A stretch of DNA of 64,000 nt, taken from Methylovirgula sp963708155. GTDB lineage: Bacteria; Pseudomonadota; Alphaproteobacteria; Rhizobiales; Beijerinckiaceae. How positions within the stretch are numbered: position 1 is the stretch's first letter; every line of letters starts with the position of its first letter. The stretch spans positions 806,001 to 870,000 of the forward strand of contig OY970183.1 in NCBI GenBank assembly GCA_963708155.1, in the 5' to 3' direction. This document shows, one piece after another, positions 18,928 to 28,935 of this stretch. The notes beneath the pieces are model-generated. The model searched no databases, was not told the origin of the DNA, and was given only the letters and a program-made list of their open reading frames with translations. The position numbers and the translations under genes were made by a program.

Positions 18928-19224
18928 AGCAATTCGCCGCTGATACATGCATCGAGAGCAAACCGCGACGCGGAACTGCTATCGATGCTCCCGCGTTGCC
19001 GGATACGCCGGTCGTAGCGCCCGTGCCGTCACAATGCTGCACATTCGCGCAATTATTCTCTAACGGCTTCGGTCACGGATCGGTGAAGCTGCAAATCACG
19101 CTATAGACCGGACAAAGCCTTGTTTGCGGCGATCTTGTTGGCCATGTTCCGTCGCGAATTTAAAACCCGCACAATCGCGGGCAGACAGGGAGGAGCAGAA
19201 CCCGCGTTGTGAACGGAGAATCAG

Positions 19225-20433
19225 GTGCCTGAGCAAGACGCCAAACAGCCTTGGCCGAGCCTTGTGATTTTCGCTCTGGCGATGGGCGGCTTCGCTATCG
19301 GCGTCACCGAATTCGCGACGATGAGCCTGCTACCCTATTTCGCCCGCGATCTCGGCGTCGACGCGCCGACAGCGGGCCATGCGATCAGCGCCTATGCCCT
19401 GGGCGTCGTCGTCGGTGCGCCGATCATCGCCGTGCTGGCAGCCCGGATGTCACGCCAGACTTTGCTGATCCTGCTGATGGGCGTTTTCGCAGCCGGCAAT
19501 GCGCTCGCGGCCTTGGCTCCGACCTTCGATTGGCTCGTCGTCTTCCGGTTCTTGAGCGGCCTGCCGCATGGCGCCTATTTCGGCATCGCCGCGGTGGTCG
19601 CTTCCTCGCTCGTGCCAGCCAACAAGCGCACGCAGGCCGTGGGGCAGATTTTCCTTGGCCTGACCGGCGCGACGGTCCTGGGCGTGCCGCTCGCCAACTG
19701 GTTCGGCCAGGCTGTCGGCTGGCGCTGGAGCTTCGCGCTCGTCGCGCTGCTCGGCGTGGCCGCCCTGATCGGCGTCGCTCTGCTCACGCCGCGCGATGCG
19801 CCGGACCGGAAGGCGAGCCCGCTGGCCGAACTTGCGGCGCTCAAGCGCCCACAAGTCTGGCTCACGCTCGGCATTGGCGCGATCGGCTTCGGCGGGCTTT
19901 TTTCGGTCTATACCTATCTCGCCTCGACGCTGGCCGCCGTCACCCATGTCTCGGCCTTCTATCTGCCGATCGTTCTCTGCGCTTTCGGCCTTGGCCTCAC
20001 GGCGGGCAATCTCATCATCCCGCGCTTCGCCGACCGCGCCCTGATGCCGACCGCCGGCGCGCTTCTCATCTGGACCGCCGCGACGCTCGCCCTCTATGCG
20101 TTCGCGGCACACAATATCTGGACCATCACGCTCGATGTTTTTCTCATCGGCTGCGGCGGCGCGCTCGGCACCGTTCTGCAGACGCGGCTCATGGATGTGT
20201 CCGGCGAAGCGCAGGCGCTCCCCGCGGCGCTCAATCATTCCGCCTTCAACACGGCCAATGCCATCGGCCCCTGGCTCGGCGGTATCGCGATCGGCGCGGG
20301 TTTCGGCTGGACATCGACCGGCTGGGTCGGCTTCGCGCTGGCCTTCGGCGGCCTCGCCATCTGGTTTCTCTCCGTCGTCATCGACAGCCGCATCGAGGGC
20401 GAGCCGAAGCTTGTAGACGAGGCGGCAGAATAA
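19225..20433 (+). CDS. MFS transporter, AraJ/DHA1-type exporter
   Basis: 402 residues with 12 predicted membrane helices. The N-terminal signature GFAIGVTEFATMSLLPYFARDLG and the segment FRFLSGLPHGAYFGIAA are typical of AraJ/YdhP/chloramphenicol-efflux-like DHA1 transporters. It probably exports a sugar or small drug-like molecule across the inner membrane. The start is GTG 19225 with ACGGAGAA upstream. It converges on glcB, with a palindromic repeat between them. Confidence 0.85.
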   Translation: MPEQDAKQPWPSLVIFALAMGGFAIGVTEFATMSLLPYFARDLGVDAPTAGHAISAYALGVVVGAPIIAVLAARMSRQTLLILLMGVFAAGNALAALAPTFDWLVVFRFLSGLPHGAYFGIAAVVASSLVPANKRTQAVGQIFLGLTGATVLGVPLANWFGQAVGWRWSFALVALLGVAALIGVALLTPRDAPDRKASPLAELAALKRPQVWLTLGIGAIGFGGLFSVYTYLASTLAAVTHVSAFYLPIVLCAFGLGLTAGNLIIPRFADRALMPTAGALLIWTAATLALYAFAAHNIWTITLDVFLIGCGGALGTVLQTRLMDVSGEAQALPAALNHSAFNTANAIGPWLGGIAIGAGFGWTSTGWVGFALAFGGLAIWFLSVVIDSRIEGEPKLVDEAAE

Positions 20434-20469
20434 CCGCGGCGTTATTGCGAGAGCGAATCCTATCCCAAG

Positions 20470-20582
20470 CCCTCATGCTGAGGAGCTTGCGAAGCAAGCG
20501 TCTCGAAGCACGAGGGCGAGATGATCCATATCCCTATCCTTCGAGACGCGATTTCACATGAAATCGCTCCTCAGGATGAGGG
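20470..20582. repeat. Rhizobiales-type palindromic intergenic repeat
   Basis: The left arm starts CCCTCATGCTGAGGAGC and the right arm ends GCTCCTCAGGATGAGGG. Inner matching pieces are GCGTCTCGAAG and CTTCGAGACGC, so the 113-base unit can fold into a long hairpin. Similar palindromic units are common between genes in Rhizobiales. It lies between the convergent MFS and glcB genes and may help end both transcripts. Confidence 0.7.
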
Positions 20583-20602
20583 ATGCAGTATCCAACCGGA
20601 TA

Positions 20603-22768
20603 CTAAGCCGCCTGCCCCTTCGCCTCGCGGCGGCGGTCGTGGAGAATCCACTCCGTATAGCCGTTCGGCTGAACCCGGCCTTTGAAGATCAGATCTTCCG
20701 CCGCCTTGAAGGCTGGGCCATCGAAAGCCGGCGCCATCGGCCGGTAGGCTTTATCGTCGGCGTTCTGCCGGTCAACCACCCGCGCCATGCGCTTCAGCGT
20801 CTCCGAAACCTGCGCCTCGCTGACGATGCCATGCAGCAGCCAATTGGCGATGTGCTGGCTCGAGATGCGCAAAGTGGCGCGATCTTCCATCCGCGAAACA
20901 TCGTGAATGTCGAGCACTTTGGAGCAGCCGATGCCCTGATCGACCCAGCGCACGACATAGCCGAGGATGCCCTGGCAATTGTTGTCGAGTTCTTCCTGCA
21001 CCTCGTCTGGCGCGAAATTGCCGCGCGAAATCGGAATGGTCAGCAGATCGGACAATTTCGCATGCGGCCGGGCGCGCAGCTCCTTCTGGCGGCTTACGAC
21101 ATCGACGCGATGATAATGCGTCGCATGCAGAATCGCGGCGGTCGGCGATGGCACCCAGGCGGTGTTGGCGCCCGAGGTCAGGTGCGGGATCTTGTCGAGC
21201 AGCATATCGGCCATGCTGTCCGGCATCGCCCACATGCCCTTGCCGATCTGCGCGCGCCCCGGCAGCCCGCAGCGCAGGCCGACGTCGACGTTCCAATCCT
21301 CGTAGGCCTTGAGCCATTTGGTCTTCTTCATATCTTCCTTGCGGACCATCGGCCCCGCCTCGATCGAAGTATGGATCTCGTCGCCCGTACGATCGAGGAA
21401 GCCAGTATTGATGAAGACGACGCGATGCTTGGCCGCCGCGATCGCGGCCTTGAGGTTGACGGTCGTGCGCCGCTCCTCGTCCATGATGCCCATTTTCAGT
21501 GTGTGACGCGGCAGTCCGAGGAAATCCTCGACCGAGGCGAAGAAGCGATCCGCCAGCGCGACTTCCGCCGGTCCGTGCATCTTCGGCTTCACGATATAGA
21601 CCGAGCCTTTGGTGCTATTGCGTCGGCCTTGGCGGTGGAGATCGTGAATCGCAGCGAGCGCTGTCACAGCGGCATCGAGCAGAGTTTCGGGAATCTGCGC
21701 GCCGTCCGCGTCGAGCACGGCGTCGGTCATCATGTGATGGCCGACATTGCGCACCAGCAGCAGGCTGCGGCCCGACAGCGCCAGCGGCGTGCCGTCGGGC
21801 TCGATAAAGAGGCGGTCGTCGGCGAGATGGCGCTCGATAAGCCGGCCGTTCTTCTCCACCTGCGCCGAGATCGTGCCTCGCATCAGGCCGAGAAAATTGC
21901 GATAGAGCCCGACCTTGTCGGCGGCATCGACGGCGGCGACGCTATCCTCAAGGTCCATGATCGCGGTCAGCGCCGCCTCGACGACGATATCGGAAACACC
22001 GGCGAGATCCTCCGCGCTGATGCGGCTCTCCCGATCGATGACGATCTCGACGTGCAGGCCGTTATTGCGCAGCAGCAACGCGCGCGGCGCGGCCGCCTCA
22101 CCGCGATAGGCGCGAAATTGCGCCGGCGCCTGCAAGCCTGTCTCAGAACCGTTGGCGAGCTTGGCAACGAGGCTGCCGTTATCGACGCGATAGGCCGCGA
22201 CCGCGCTGTGGCTCGCGCCGGCCAGCGGCGCCGATGCATCGAGAAATTCACGCCCCCAGGCGATGACGCGCGCGCCGCGGATTTTGTTGTAGCCCTTGCC
22301 GCGCTCGCCGCCGTCAGCGGGGGAAATCGCGTCGGTGCTGTAGAGCGCCTCATAGAGCGAGCCCCAGCGCGCATTGGCGGCATTCAGAACATAACGGGCG
22401 TTCGAAACCGGAACGACCAGTTGCGGCCCGGGCACCAGCGCGATCTCCGCATCGACATTCTCGGTCGAAATGGAGAAGTCGGCGGGCTCCGGCACGAGAT
22501 AGCCGATGTCGCGCAGAAACCGCTCGTAATCCGACGGATCGAACGGCCGGCCGCGATGGCCGACATGATAGGCATCGATCCGCCCCTGCAATTCGTCGCG
22601 GATTTTCAATTGCGCGGCGATCTGCGGCGCATATTCGGCGACGAGCCTCTCGAACCCATCCCAAAATGCGCTCGCGGCGACGCCGGTGCCCGGCAGGGCC
22701 TCGGCTTCGATAAAATCGTAAAGATCCTTCGCGACTTTGAGGCCGCCGACTTCCTGATAATCACGCAT
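20603..22768 (-). CDS. glcB: Malate synthase G
   Basis: 721 residues, the standard length of malate synthase G (about 723). It condenses glyoxylate with acetyl-CoA to malate. Recognisable segments are ATIMDLEDSVAAVDAADK (metal and glyoxylate ligands), RSLLLVRNVGHHM, GIMDEERRT, FINTGFLDRTGDEIHTS and NCQGILGYVVRWVDQGIGCSKV. The start is ATG 22768 with GGGGAG upstream; the longer frame upstream overlaps pckA and is not conserved. It follows pckA closely on the same strand. No isocitrate lyase is visible in this window. Confidence 0.95.
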   Translation of the reverse strand: MRDYQEVGGLKVAKDLYDFIEAEALPGTGVAASAFWDGFERLVAEYAPQIAAQLKIRDELQGRIDAYHVGHRGRPFDPSDYERFLRDIGYLVPEPADFSISTENVDAEIALVPGPQLVVPVSNARYVLNAANARWGSLYEALYSTDAISPADGGERGKGYNKIRGARVIAWGREFLDASAPLAGASHSAVAAYRVDNGSLVAKLANGSETGLQAPAQFRAYRGEAAAPRALLLRNNGLHVEIVIDRESRISAEDLAGVSDIVVEAALTAIMDLEDSVAAVDAADKVGLYRNFLGLMRGTISAQVEKNGRLIERHLADDRLFIEPDGTPLALSGRSLLLVRNVGHHMMTDAVLDADGAQIPETLLDAAVTALAAIHDLHRQGRRNSTKGSVYIVKPKMHGPAEVALADRFFASVEDFLGLPRHTLKMGIMDEERRTTVNLKAAIAAAKHRVVFINTGFLDRTGDEIHTSIEAGPMVRKEDMKKTKWLKAYEDWNVDVGLRCGLPGRAQIGKGMWAMPDSMADMLLDKIPHLTSGANTAWVPSPTAAILHATHYHRVDVVSRQKELRARPHAKLSDLLTIPISRGNFAPDEVQEELDNNCQGILGYVVRWVDQGIGCSKVLDIHDVSRMEDRATLRISSQHIANWLLHGIVSEAQVSETLKRMARVVDRQNADDKAYRPMAPAFDGPAFKAAEDLIFKGRVQPNGYTEWILHDRRREAKGQAA

Positions 22769-24374
22769 GCGCAAGTCTCCCCAGCGCACCAAATTCAGAC
22801 CGGACGCGGGCCCGCGAATTTGACGAAATTGTCCTCGAACAGACCGACGAGTTGCGCGCCTGCGCGGCATAGGCCTCGGGGTCGGGCCAGGCGCGCGCGG
22901 GATCGAGAATCTCGTCCGGCACGCCTGGAACATGCAGCGGCACGCTCAGGCTGAAATAGGGTTCCTCGCGGAATTCCGCCCCTTCGAGCGCGCCGCTGAG
23001 CGCCGCGCGCAGCAGCGCCCGCGTATAGGCGATCGAAATGCGCTTGCCGACGCCATAGGCGCCGCCGGTCCAGCCGGTGTTGACGAGCCACGTGGCCGCG
23101 TTGCTCTCGGAGAGATAGCGCCGCAGGAGTTCGCCATAGACCTGCGGCGGGCGCGGCAGGAACGGCGCGCCGAAGCAGGCGCTGAAGGTTGCCGACGGCT
23201 CCTTGCCGAGACCCTTCTCGGTGCCCGCGACGCGCGCGGTATAGCCGGAAAGGAAATGGTGCATTGCCTGCGCCGGTGTGAGCCGGGCAAGCGGCGGCAT
23301 CACGCCGAAAGCGTCCGCCGTCAGCATCACCACATTGCGCGGCACGCCGCCAAGGCCGTTCGGCTTGGCATTGCCGATGAAATTCAGCGGATAGCAGGCA
23401 CGGGTGTTGGGAGTCAGCGAATCGTCGTCGAGATCGAGTCCGCCATTCGCATCGACGGGCACATTCTCCAGCACCGTGCCGAAACGATGCGAGGCTGCCC
23501 AAATTTCAGGCTCCGCCTCGCGCCGCAGATTGATGACTTTGGCGTAGCAGCCGCCCTCGAAATTGAAAACGCCGTCCGGCGACCAGGCGTGCTCGTCGTC
23601 GCCGATGAGCTGGCGCTCCGGATCGGACGACAAGGTCGTCTTGCCCGTGCCGGAAAGGCCGAAAAACAGGGCCGTGTCGCCGGCCGGCCCGATATTGGCG
23701 GAACAATGCATCGGCAATATGCCTTTCGCCGGCAGCAGCCAATTCATCACGGTGAAGATCGCTTTCTTGATCTCCCCTGCATATTGAGTGCCGGAAATGA
23801 CGATCAGCTTTTGGGCAAAGGACAGAGCTACCGCGGTTGTCGAGCGCACGCCGCAGCGGGCCGGATCGACCGGCAAATCGGGCGCATGAAGGATCACGTA
23901 ATCCGGCTCGAAGCCCTGCAACTCCGCAGGCGCCGGCCGGATGAACATGTTGCGGGCGAAAAGCGCATGCCAGGCATTCGTCGTGACGAGGCGGACGCGG
24001 ATGCGATGCGCCGGCGCCGCCCCGGCATAGAGATCCTCGACGAAAAGCGTCTGGCCTTGCAGATAGCCGCGCACAGTCTCGGTGAGCGCGGCGAACCCGG
24101 CGGCCGGGAGTTTCTGGTTGACGCTGCCCCACCAGACATCGTCGCTCACACTGGGCTCATCGACGACGAACTTGTCTTGCGCGGAGCGACCGGTGTGGGT
24201 GCCGGTGCGCACGACCAGCGCGCCATCGGCGGAAAGCTTGCCTTCGCCGCGCTGAAGCGCCAGCGCTACGAGCGGCGCGGTCTGAAGATTGGCATAGACC
24301 GCGGGGGCGCCGAAAAGTCCCGTCCCGCCGAGCGCTGTTCCGCCAAGCTCCCAGGTTCGCGCGATTGCGTTCAT
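22761..24374 (-). CDS. pckA: ATP-dependent phosphoenolpyruvate carboxykinase PckA (apparent C-terminal frameshift)
   Basis: 537 residues as read. It converts oxaloacetate to PEP. The kinase P-loop FFGLSGTGKTTLSS, the metal site LIGDDEHAWS and GRSAQDKFVV are intact. After YAAQAR the reading frame gives an unfamiliar serine/arginine-rich tail. One base over, the next frame reads QLVGLFEDNFVKFAGPRPV and stops at 22795, which looks like the proper family C-terminus. One base therefore appears to be missing near 22851-22865. Corrected, the gene ends 26 bases before glcB. ATG 24374 has GGAG upstream. Confidence 0.9.
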   Translation of the reverse strand: MNAIARTWELGGTALGGTGLFGAPAVYANLQTAPLVALALQRGEGKLSADGALVVRTGTHTGRSAQDKFVVDEPSVSDDVWWGSVNQKLPAAGFAALTETVRGYLQGQTLFVEDLYAGAAPAHRIRVRLVTTNAWHALFARNMFIRPAPAELQGFEPDYVILHAPDLPVDPARCGVRSTTAVALSFAQKLIVISGTQYAGEIKKAIFTVMNWLLPAKGILPMHCSANIGPAGDTALFFGLSGTGKTTLSSDPERQLIGDDEHAWSPDGVFNFEGGCYAKVINLRREAEPEIWAASHRFGTVLENVPVDANGGLDLDDDSLTPNTRACYPLNFIGNAKPNGLGGVPRNVVMLTADAFGVMPPLARLTPAQAMHHFLSGYTARVAGTEKGLGKEPSATFSACFGAPFLPRPPQVYGELLRRYLSESNAATWLVNTGWTGGAYGVGKRISIAYTRALLRAALSGALEGAEFREEPYFSLSVPLHVPGVPDEILDPARAWPDPEAYAAQARNSSVCSRTISSNSRARVRSEFGALGRLAHA

Positions 24375-24662
24375 CAAAGCGGCCTCCGGCTGTAAATCCC
24401 ATGACCGCGCCGCACGGATGCACGCGCGCAGGTCACAAGCCGGTCATCACCGCAATTGCACTGCAGAACAATTGGACTTTCAGCGGATGCAACCTTGGCC
24501 TTTAGTCGAGGTGCTCAGGCAAAGCCGCACCGCGCGTCGTGCGCCTGCCTTGTAAAGCCCGTAATTCCCGAGCAGATACTTCGGCTTACCGGAACGGCCC
24601 CACCAATTGGGAAGGCGCAGAAATTCCTGCTAGGGTGGCGGCGGGGTTCGTGGGACGCGTTG

Positions 24663-25928
24663 ATGGCTTTGGCGAAATCTTTCATTTGGCTGCGCGGCAC
24701 GCTGGTCGAGCTTGTGGACGTGCTTGTGCCGAAGCCCGCGTTGCGGCTCCTGGCGCATCCGAAGCTTCACGAATTCATTGGCCTTGACCGGATCGACGCG
24801 GTCGGCAACTGGATCGACAATAATTTCATGCTCAAGCGGCGGCAGAAGCGGACCGCCGAACAGCGCATCAACGTCAGCACGCAGGATTATCTCAAGACGC
24901 ATTTCTGCGCCGCGCCCTTCGAACAGCTCGAAACCGCGCCGACGGGCCTTGCCTACGCTTGCTGTCCGGTCTGGCTGCCGACACCGATCGGCCGTCTCGA
25001 TACGCCCGCGCACGAGCTTTGGAACAGCACGCCCGCGCGGAACATCCGGGAGTCGATCATCGACGGCTCGTTCCGCTACTGCAACCACGTGCATTGCCCG
25101 GCGATTTCCGGCCGCAGGCTGGAGCCGCGCGAGTCCGCGCATGCCAAGGCGATCATCGCGCGCTACGAGGCCGGCATCGAGACATTGCCGGAGCATGTGA
25201 AGCTGTCGCACGACAAATCCTGCAACCTCTCCTGCCCGTCCTGCCGCACGAGCACCTATGTCGCCAATTCCGCCAAGCAGGCCAAGCTCGACCAGCTCAC
25301 CGAGGCGACGCTCGTGCCGCTGCTTAGCAAAGCGAAATCCGTCCTCGTCACCGGCTCGGGCGACCCCTTTGGCAGCAAGCACTTCCGCAATCTGCTCAAA
25401 CGGTTGAACGGCGGCGATTTTCCCGATCTGAAAATCGACCTTATCAGCAATGGCCAATTGCTCGACCCGCGCGGCTGGTCCGAGCTGGGGCTGAAAGGGC
25501 GGGTCAGAAACGTCGAAATTTCGGTCGACGCCGCCAAGGCAGAGACCTATGCGATCGTGCGCCGCGGCGGCACGTTCGAGCGGCTGTTGAAGAACCTCGC
25601 TTTCCTGCGCGATATGCGGCGCTCCGGCGAAATCTCATCCCTGAATTGTTCGATGGTCGTTCAGACGCTGAATTACCGGGAAATGCCAGAGTTCGTGCGC
25701 CTGTGCGAGGATCACGCCGCCGACACGATCATCTTCAACATGATCCGCCAGCGCGATATTTTCGGCAAAGAGGAATATATCGCGGCCTTCATCGGCAGCC
25801 CGGATCATCCGGACTACGACGACTTCCTCAAGGTGCTTGAAGCACCGGAACTGGCGCAGCCCAACGTACTCATCGGCAACGTTCGCGAATATGCGCAGCG
25901 CGGCACATTCGCGAAGGCGGCGGAGTAA
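24663..25928 (+). CDS. Radical SAM protein with N-terminal SPASM-like cysteine region
   Basis: 421 residues from ATG 24663. The radical SAM cluster motif CNLSCPSC lies near residue 186, followed by SGDPFGSKHFR and LISNGQLL. Unusually, cysteine-containing segments precede the core: HFCAAPFEQLE (about residue 81), YACCPVW (about 99) and FRYCNHVHCP (about 141), resembling the auxiliary-cluster SPASM region usually found C-terminally. The substrate is unknown. Homologues occur near surface polysaccharide genes, and ugd lies convergent here, which hints at a sugar or peptide modification. The frame is open upstream to 24456 and the start is a judgement. Confidence 0.8.
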   Translation: MALAKSFIWLRGTLVELVDVLVPKPALRLLAHPKLHEFIGLDRIDAVGNWIDNNFMLKRRQKRTAEQRINVSTQDYLKTHFCAAPFEQLETAPTGLAYACCPVWLPTPIGRLDTPAHELWNSTPARNIRESIIDGSFRYCNHVHCPAISGRRLEPRESAHAKAIIARYEAGIETLPEHVKLSHDKSCNLSCPSCRTSTYVANSAKQAKLDQLTEATLVPLLSKAKSVLVTGSGDPFGSKHFRNLLKRLNGGDFPDLKIDLISNGQLLDPRGWSELGLKGRVRNVEISVDAAKAETYAIVRRGGTFERLLKNLAFLRDMRRSGEISSLNCSMVVQTLNYREMPEFVRLCEDHAADTIIFNMIRQRDIFGKEEYIAAFIGSPDHPDYDDFLKVLEAPELAQPNVLIGNVREYAQRGTFAKAAE

Positions 25929-25979
25929 TTGGCGTCATTGCTTCATCGCAAACGCGCCGCGCGATGACAGCATTCCTCG

Positions 25980-27281
25980 CTACGCCCGTCCTATGGACAG
26001 ATATTTAAATCCTTGTCTGCGGACTTCGTCGGGGGCGTAGATATTGCGCAGATCGACGAGGACCGGCTCGCTCAGCAGTGATTTGACGCGCGTGAGATCG
26101 AGTGCGCGGAACTCGTCCCATTCGGTGACGATGACCAGCGCCGCGGCGTCCTTGCAGCAGGTATAGGGGTCGCTGCAATAATTGAGATTGTCGAGATAAT
26201 GGCGTGCCTGCTCCATGCCCTCGGGATCGAAGGCGTTGATCTTGGCGCCGGCATCCTGCAGCGCGGTGATGACCGAGATCGCCGGCGAATTGCGCATGTC
26301 GTCGGTGTTCGGCTTGAAGGTCAGCCCCAGCACCGCGATCGCCTTGCCGCGCACCGAGCCGCCGCAGGCGGAGAGCACTTTGCGGGCCATCGCGCGCTTG
26401 CGCTGATCGTTGACCGCGGCGACCGTTTCGACGATGCGGATCGGCGTGCCGTAATCCTGCGCCGTCTTGATCAGCGCCTGGGTGTCCTTGGGGAAGCAGG
26501 AGCCGCCATAGCCGGGGCCGGCATGCAGGAACTTCGAACCGATGCGGTTGTCGAGGCCGATGCCGCGGGCGACATCCTGGACATTGGCGCCGACTTCTTC
26601 GCAAAGGCTGGCGATCTCGTTGATGAAGGTGATCTTGGTGGCGAGAAAGGCGTTCGCCGCATATTTGGTGAGTTCAGAGGTACGCCGGTTGGTGACGAGG
26701 ATCGGCGCCTGGTTGAGATAGAGCGGCCGGTAGACCTCGCGCATCACCGCCTCGGCGCGCTGATCCTCGAGGCCGAGAACGATCCGGTCCGGCCGCTTGA
26801 AATCGGAGATCGCCGCGCCCTCGCGCAGGAATTCGGGGTTGGAGACGACGGCGAAATCGGCATCCGGCCGCGCCTCGCGGATGATCCGCTCGACCTCGTC
26901 GCCGGTGCCGACCGGGACGGTGGATTTGGTCACGATCACCGTGAAACCCTCGATCGCCGCGGCGATCTCGCGCGCCGCCTGATAGACATAGGTGAGATCG
27001 GCATGGCCATCGCCGCGCCGCGACGGCGTGCCGACGGCGATGAAAACCGCCTGCGCACCGCGCACCGCCGAAAGATCGTCGGCAAAGCTCAGCCGGTTCT
27101 GCCGCACATTGGTCATCACCAGCTCGGAGAGGCCCGGCTCGTAGATCGGCATCTTGCCGGCCTTCAGCGCCTCGATCTTCCCGGCATCCTTGTCGATGCA
27201 GCAGACCTTGTGCCCAAAGTCCGCAAAACAGGCGCCCGAAACGAGGCCCACATAACCCGAGCCAACCATCGCGATCTGCAT
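25980..27281 (-). CDS. ugd: UDP-glucose 6-dehydrogenase
   Basis: 433 residues, full length. The NAD-binding N-terminus is IAMVGSGYVGLVSGACFAD. The catalytic cysteine is in GYGGSCFPKDTQAL, the central helix contains NAFLATKITFINEIA, and the C-terminal nucleotide-binding half carries GLTFKPNTDDMRNSPA. It oxidises UDP-glucose twice to UDP-glucuronate for exopolysaccharide or LPS. AGGAG lies six bases before ATG 27281. It is a single gene convergent with the radical SAM gene. Confidence 0.95.
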   Translation of the reverse strand: MQIAMVGSGYVGLVSGACFADFGHKVCCIDKDAGKIEALKAGKMPIYEPGLSELVMTNVRQNRLSFADDLSAVRGAQAVFIAVGTPSRRGDGHADLTYVYQAAREIAAAIEGFTVIVTKSTVPVGTGDEVERIIREARPDADFAVVSNPEFLREGAAISDFKRPDRIVLGLEDQRAEAVMREVYRPLYLNQAPILVTNRRTSELTKYAANAFLATKITFINEIASLCEEVGANVQDVARGIGLDNRIGSKFLHAGPGYGGSCFPKDTQALIKTAQDYGTPIRIVETVAAVNDQRKRAMARKVLSACGGSVRGKAIAVLGLTFKPNTDDMRNSPAISVITALQDAGAKINAFDPEGMEQARHYLDNLNYCSDPYTCCKDAAALVIVTEWDEFRALDLTRVKSLLSEPVLVDLRNIYAPDEVRRQGFKYLSIGRA

Positions 27282-27531
27282 TTTCCGCTCCTAAAGCGCC
27301 GCCAACGCCCCGCGGGGGCTTGCGACCGAAACGCTGCCAGTGCCATTTTCACGACCGGGAGGCAACCAAGCCGAAACACCCAAATGACGAACCGGGCGCG
27401 ACAGGTTCTCGACCGCCTAATTTCACTTCCGCGAAGTCTTTGTCGACATCAAGTCTTTGTCGACATTAGGGAACGACGGTCAAGCGTGACGTTGGACAGC
27501 CATTCATGGGTTCGCATTACGAGAAAGCCGC

Positions 27532-28929
27532 ATGACAGACATATTACACTGCGATCTCTGCGTGCTCGGCGGCGGCGGTGCTGGCGTGGCCGCGGCGCGG
27601 ACCGCGGCGGCGCTGGGCGCCAAGGTCGTCATTGTCGAGAAGCGGGCTCTCGGAGGCACCTATCTGACCAGAACGGTGCCGATACAAGCTTTCTGCACCG
27701 CCGCTTTGCAGGCTGCCAACGGCGCGCATGGCAGTGAATTCGGCGCTTCGGCCCCGCGAAAGATCGATTTTGCCCGTTTCCGCGCCCATGTGCTCGCCGC
27801 GATAAAGGTTTTCGCGCGCGATTTCGCGCCGGGCGCGCTGATGGCTTCGAATATAGAGCTGATTCGCAGCGTCGGCAGCTTCACCAGTCCGACGCGCCTC
27901 GATGCCGGCGGCCGCGCCATCGAAGCCAAACACTTCATTCTCGCCACCGGAACGACGCCGGCGCCGGCGTCCCTGCCGGGGCAGGAATTGATCCGAGCCC
28001 TCTCGCCGGAGGATCTGCTGACGCTCGATCGGCCGCCGGTGGATCTCATCATCGTCGGCGCGGGCTTCCAGGGCCTGACCCTCGCGCAAGCCTTCCTGCG
28101 GCTCGGGACGCGGGTCGCTCTGATCGAAGGCGGCGCCATCCTGCCGCAGGAGGACGCCGAACTCGTTGCGCCCGTGCTGACGCAACTCTCCCGTGAGGGG
28201 CTGACGCTCCATTCGCCCGCACACATCACTCATGTCGAGCCAGCGCGTGGCGGTGTGCGGGTCCATCTCAAGGGCATACCCGATCCCCTCGAAGCCGCGC
28301 ACATTCTCTTTGCCGGCGCGGCGCCGCCGCTTGTCGAAGGGCTCGGATTGAAAAAGGCGGGGATCACCTATGCCAATTCCGGGGTGCTGACCGACGCCAA
28401 CGGTCGCACGAGCAATCGCCGGGTCTACGCAGCCGGCAGTGCCGCCGGCGGCCCCGAATTGGCACTCTCGGCGCTTGGCCATGCCGAGCGGGTCGCGCGC
28501 CATCTGTTCGGTCAGACGGGGGGCGGCACAATACCGCCCGCGCGCGTCCTCGAGACCGATCCGGAAATGGCGGTCGTCGGCCTCACCGAGGCGCAAGCGC
28601 GGGAAAAACATCGCAGCGTGCGGATTTTGCGCGCCCCCCTCGGCGACACGCCCCGCGCCCGGCTGACCGGCGCGCCGGCGGGGCATGTCAAGATCGTAAC
28701 AAATTCAGTTGGTTATATTCTCGGTGCCGGCATAACGGGAGCTCAGGCGCGTGAGCTTATTGGAATTTTCAGCCTGGCGCTCGGCAAGGACATAAAAGCG
28801 ACGGATATCGACGTCATCGCCAACGCGCCGATTCTGGGGGAAGCCATCTCGAAAGCCGCGCTTGCATCACCGCCGCAACTCGGCAAAGTTCCGCGGCGGC
28901 GCGCATTTTTGGCGCGCCGGGCAAGATAG
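27532..28929 (+). CDS. Lpd-like flavoprotein lacking the redox-active cysteines
   Basis: 465 residues with the full class I disulfide-reductase architecture: FAD site VLGGGGAGVAA, NAD(P) site IIVGAGFQGLTLAQ, second FAD contact VYAAGSAAGG and a C-terminal dimer domain. The motif that should read GGTCxxxxC is GGTYLTRTV here (Tyr44 and Val49 replace both cysteines). The C-terminal HPTxSE catalytic dyad is replaced by NAPILGEAIS. It can bind FAD and perhaps NAD(P)H, but it cannot run the usual dithiol chemistry. Its stop is six bases before a sensor kinase, so it may be a redox- or NADH-sensing partner. That is inference. Confidence 0.85.
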   Translation: MTDILHCDLCVLGGGGAGVAAARTAAALGAKVVIVEKRALGGTYLTRTVPIQAFCTAALQAANGAHGSEFGASAPRKIDFARFRAHVLAAIKVFARDFAPGALMASNIELIRSVGSFTSPTRLDAGGRAIEAKHFILATGTTPAPASLPGQELIRALSPEDLLTLDRPPVDLIIVGAGFQGLTLAQAFLRLGTRVALIEGGAILPQEDAELVAPVLTQLSREGLTLHSPAHITHVEPARGGVRVHLKGIPDPLEAAHILFAGAAPPLVEGLGLKKAGITYANSGVLTDANGRTSNRRVYAAGSAAGGPELALSALGHAERVARHLFGQTGGGTIPPARVLETDPEMAVVGLTEAQAREKHRSVRILRAPLGDTPRARLTGAPAGHVKIVTNSVGYILGAGITGAQARELIGIFSLALGKDIKATDIDVIANAPILGEAISKAALASPPQLGKVPRRRAFLARRAR

Positions 28930-28935
28930 GCCCCC

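Noticed and set aside
20558..22954. Plus-strand frame of 798 codons opposite glcB
   Set aside because: It is antisense to a fully conserved malate synthase G. Long open antisense frames are common in GC-rich genes and this one has no family likeness.
22932..24395. Plus-strand frame of 487 codons opposite pckA
   Set aside because: Shadow of PEP carboxykinase; no ribosome-binding site or recognisable motif.
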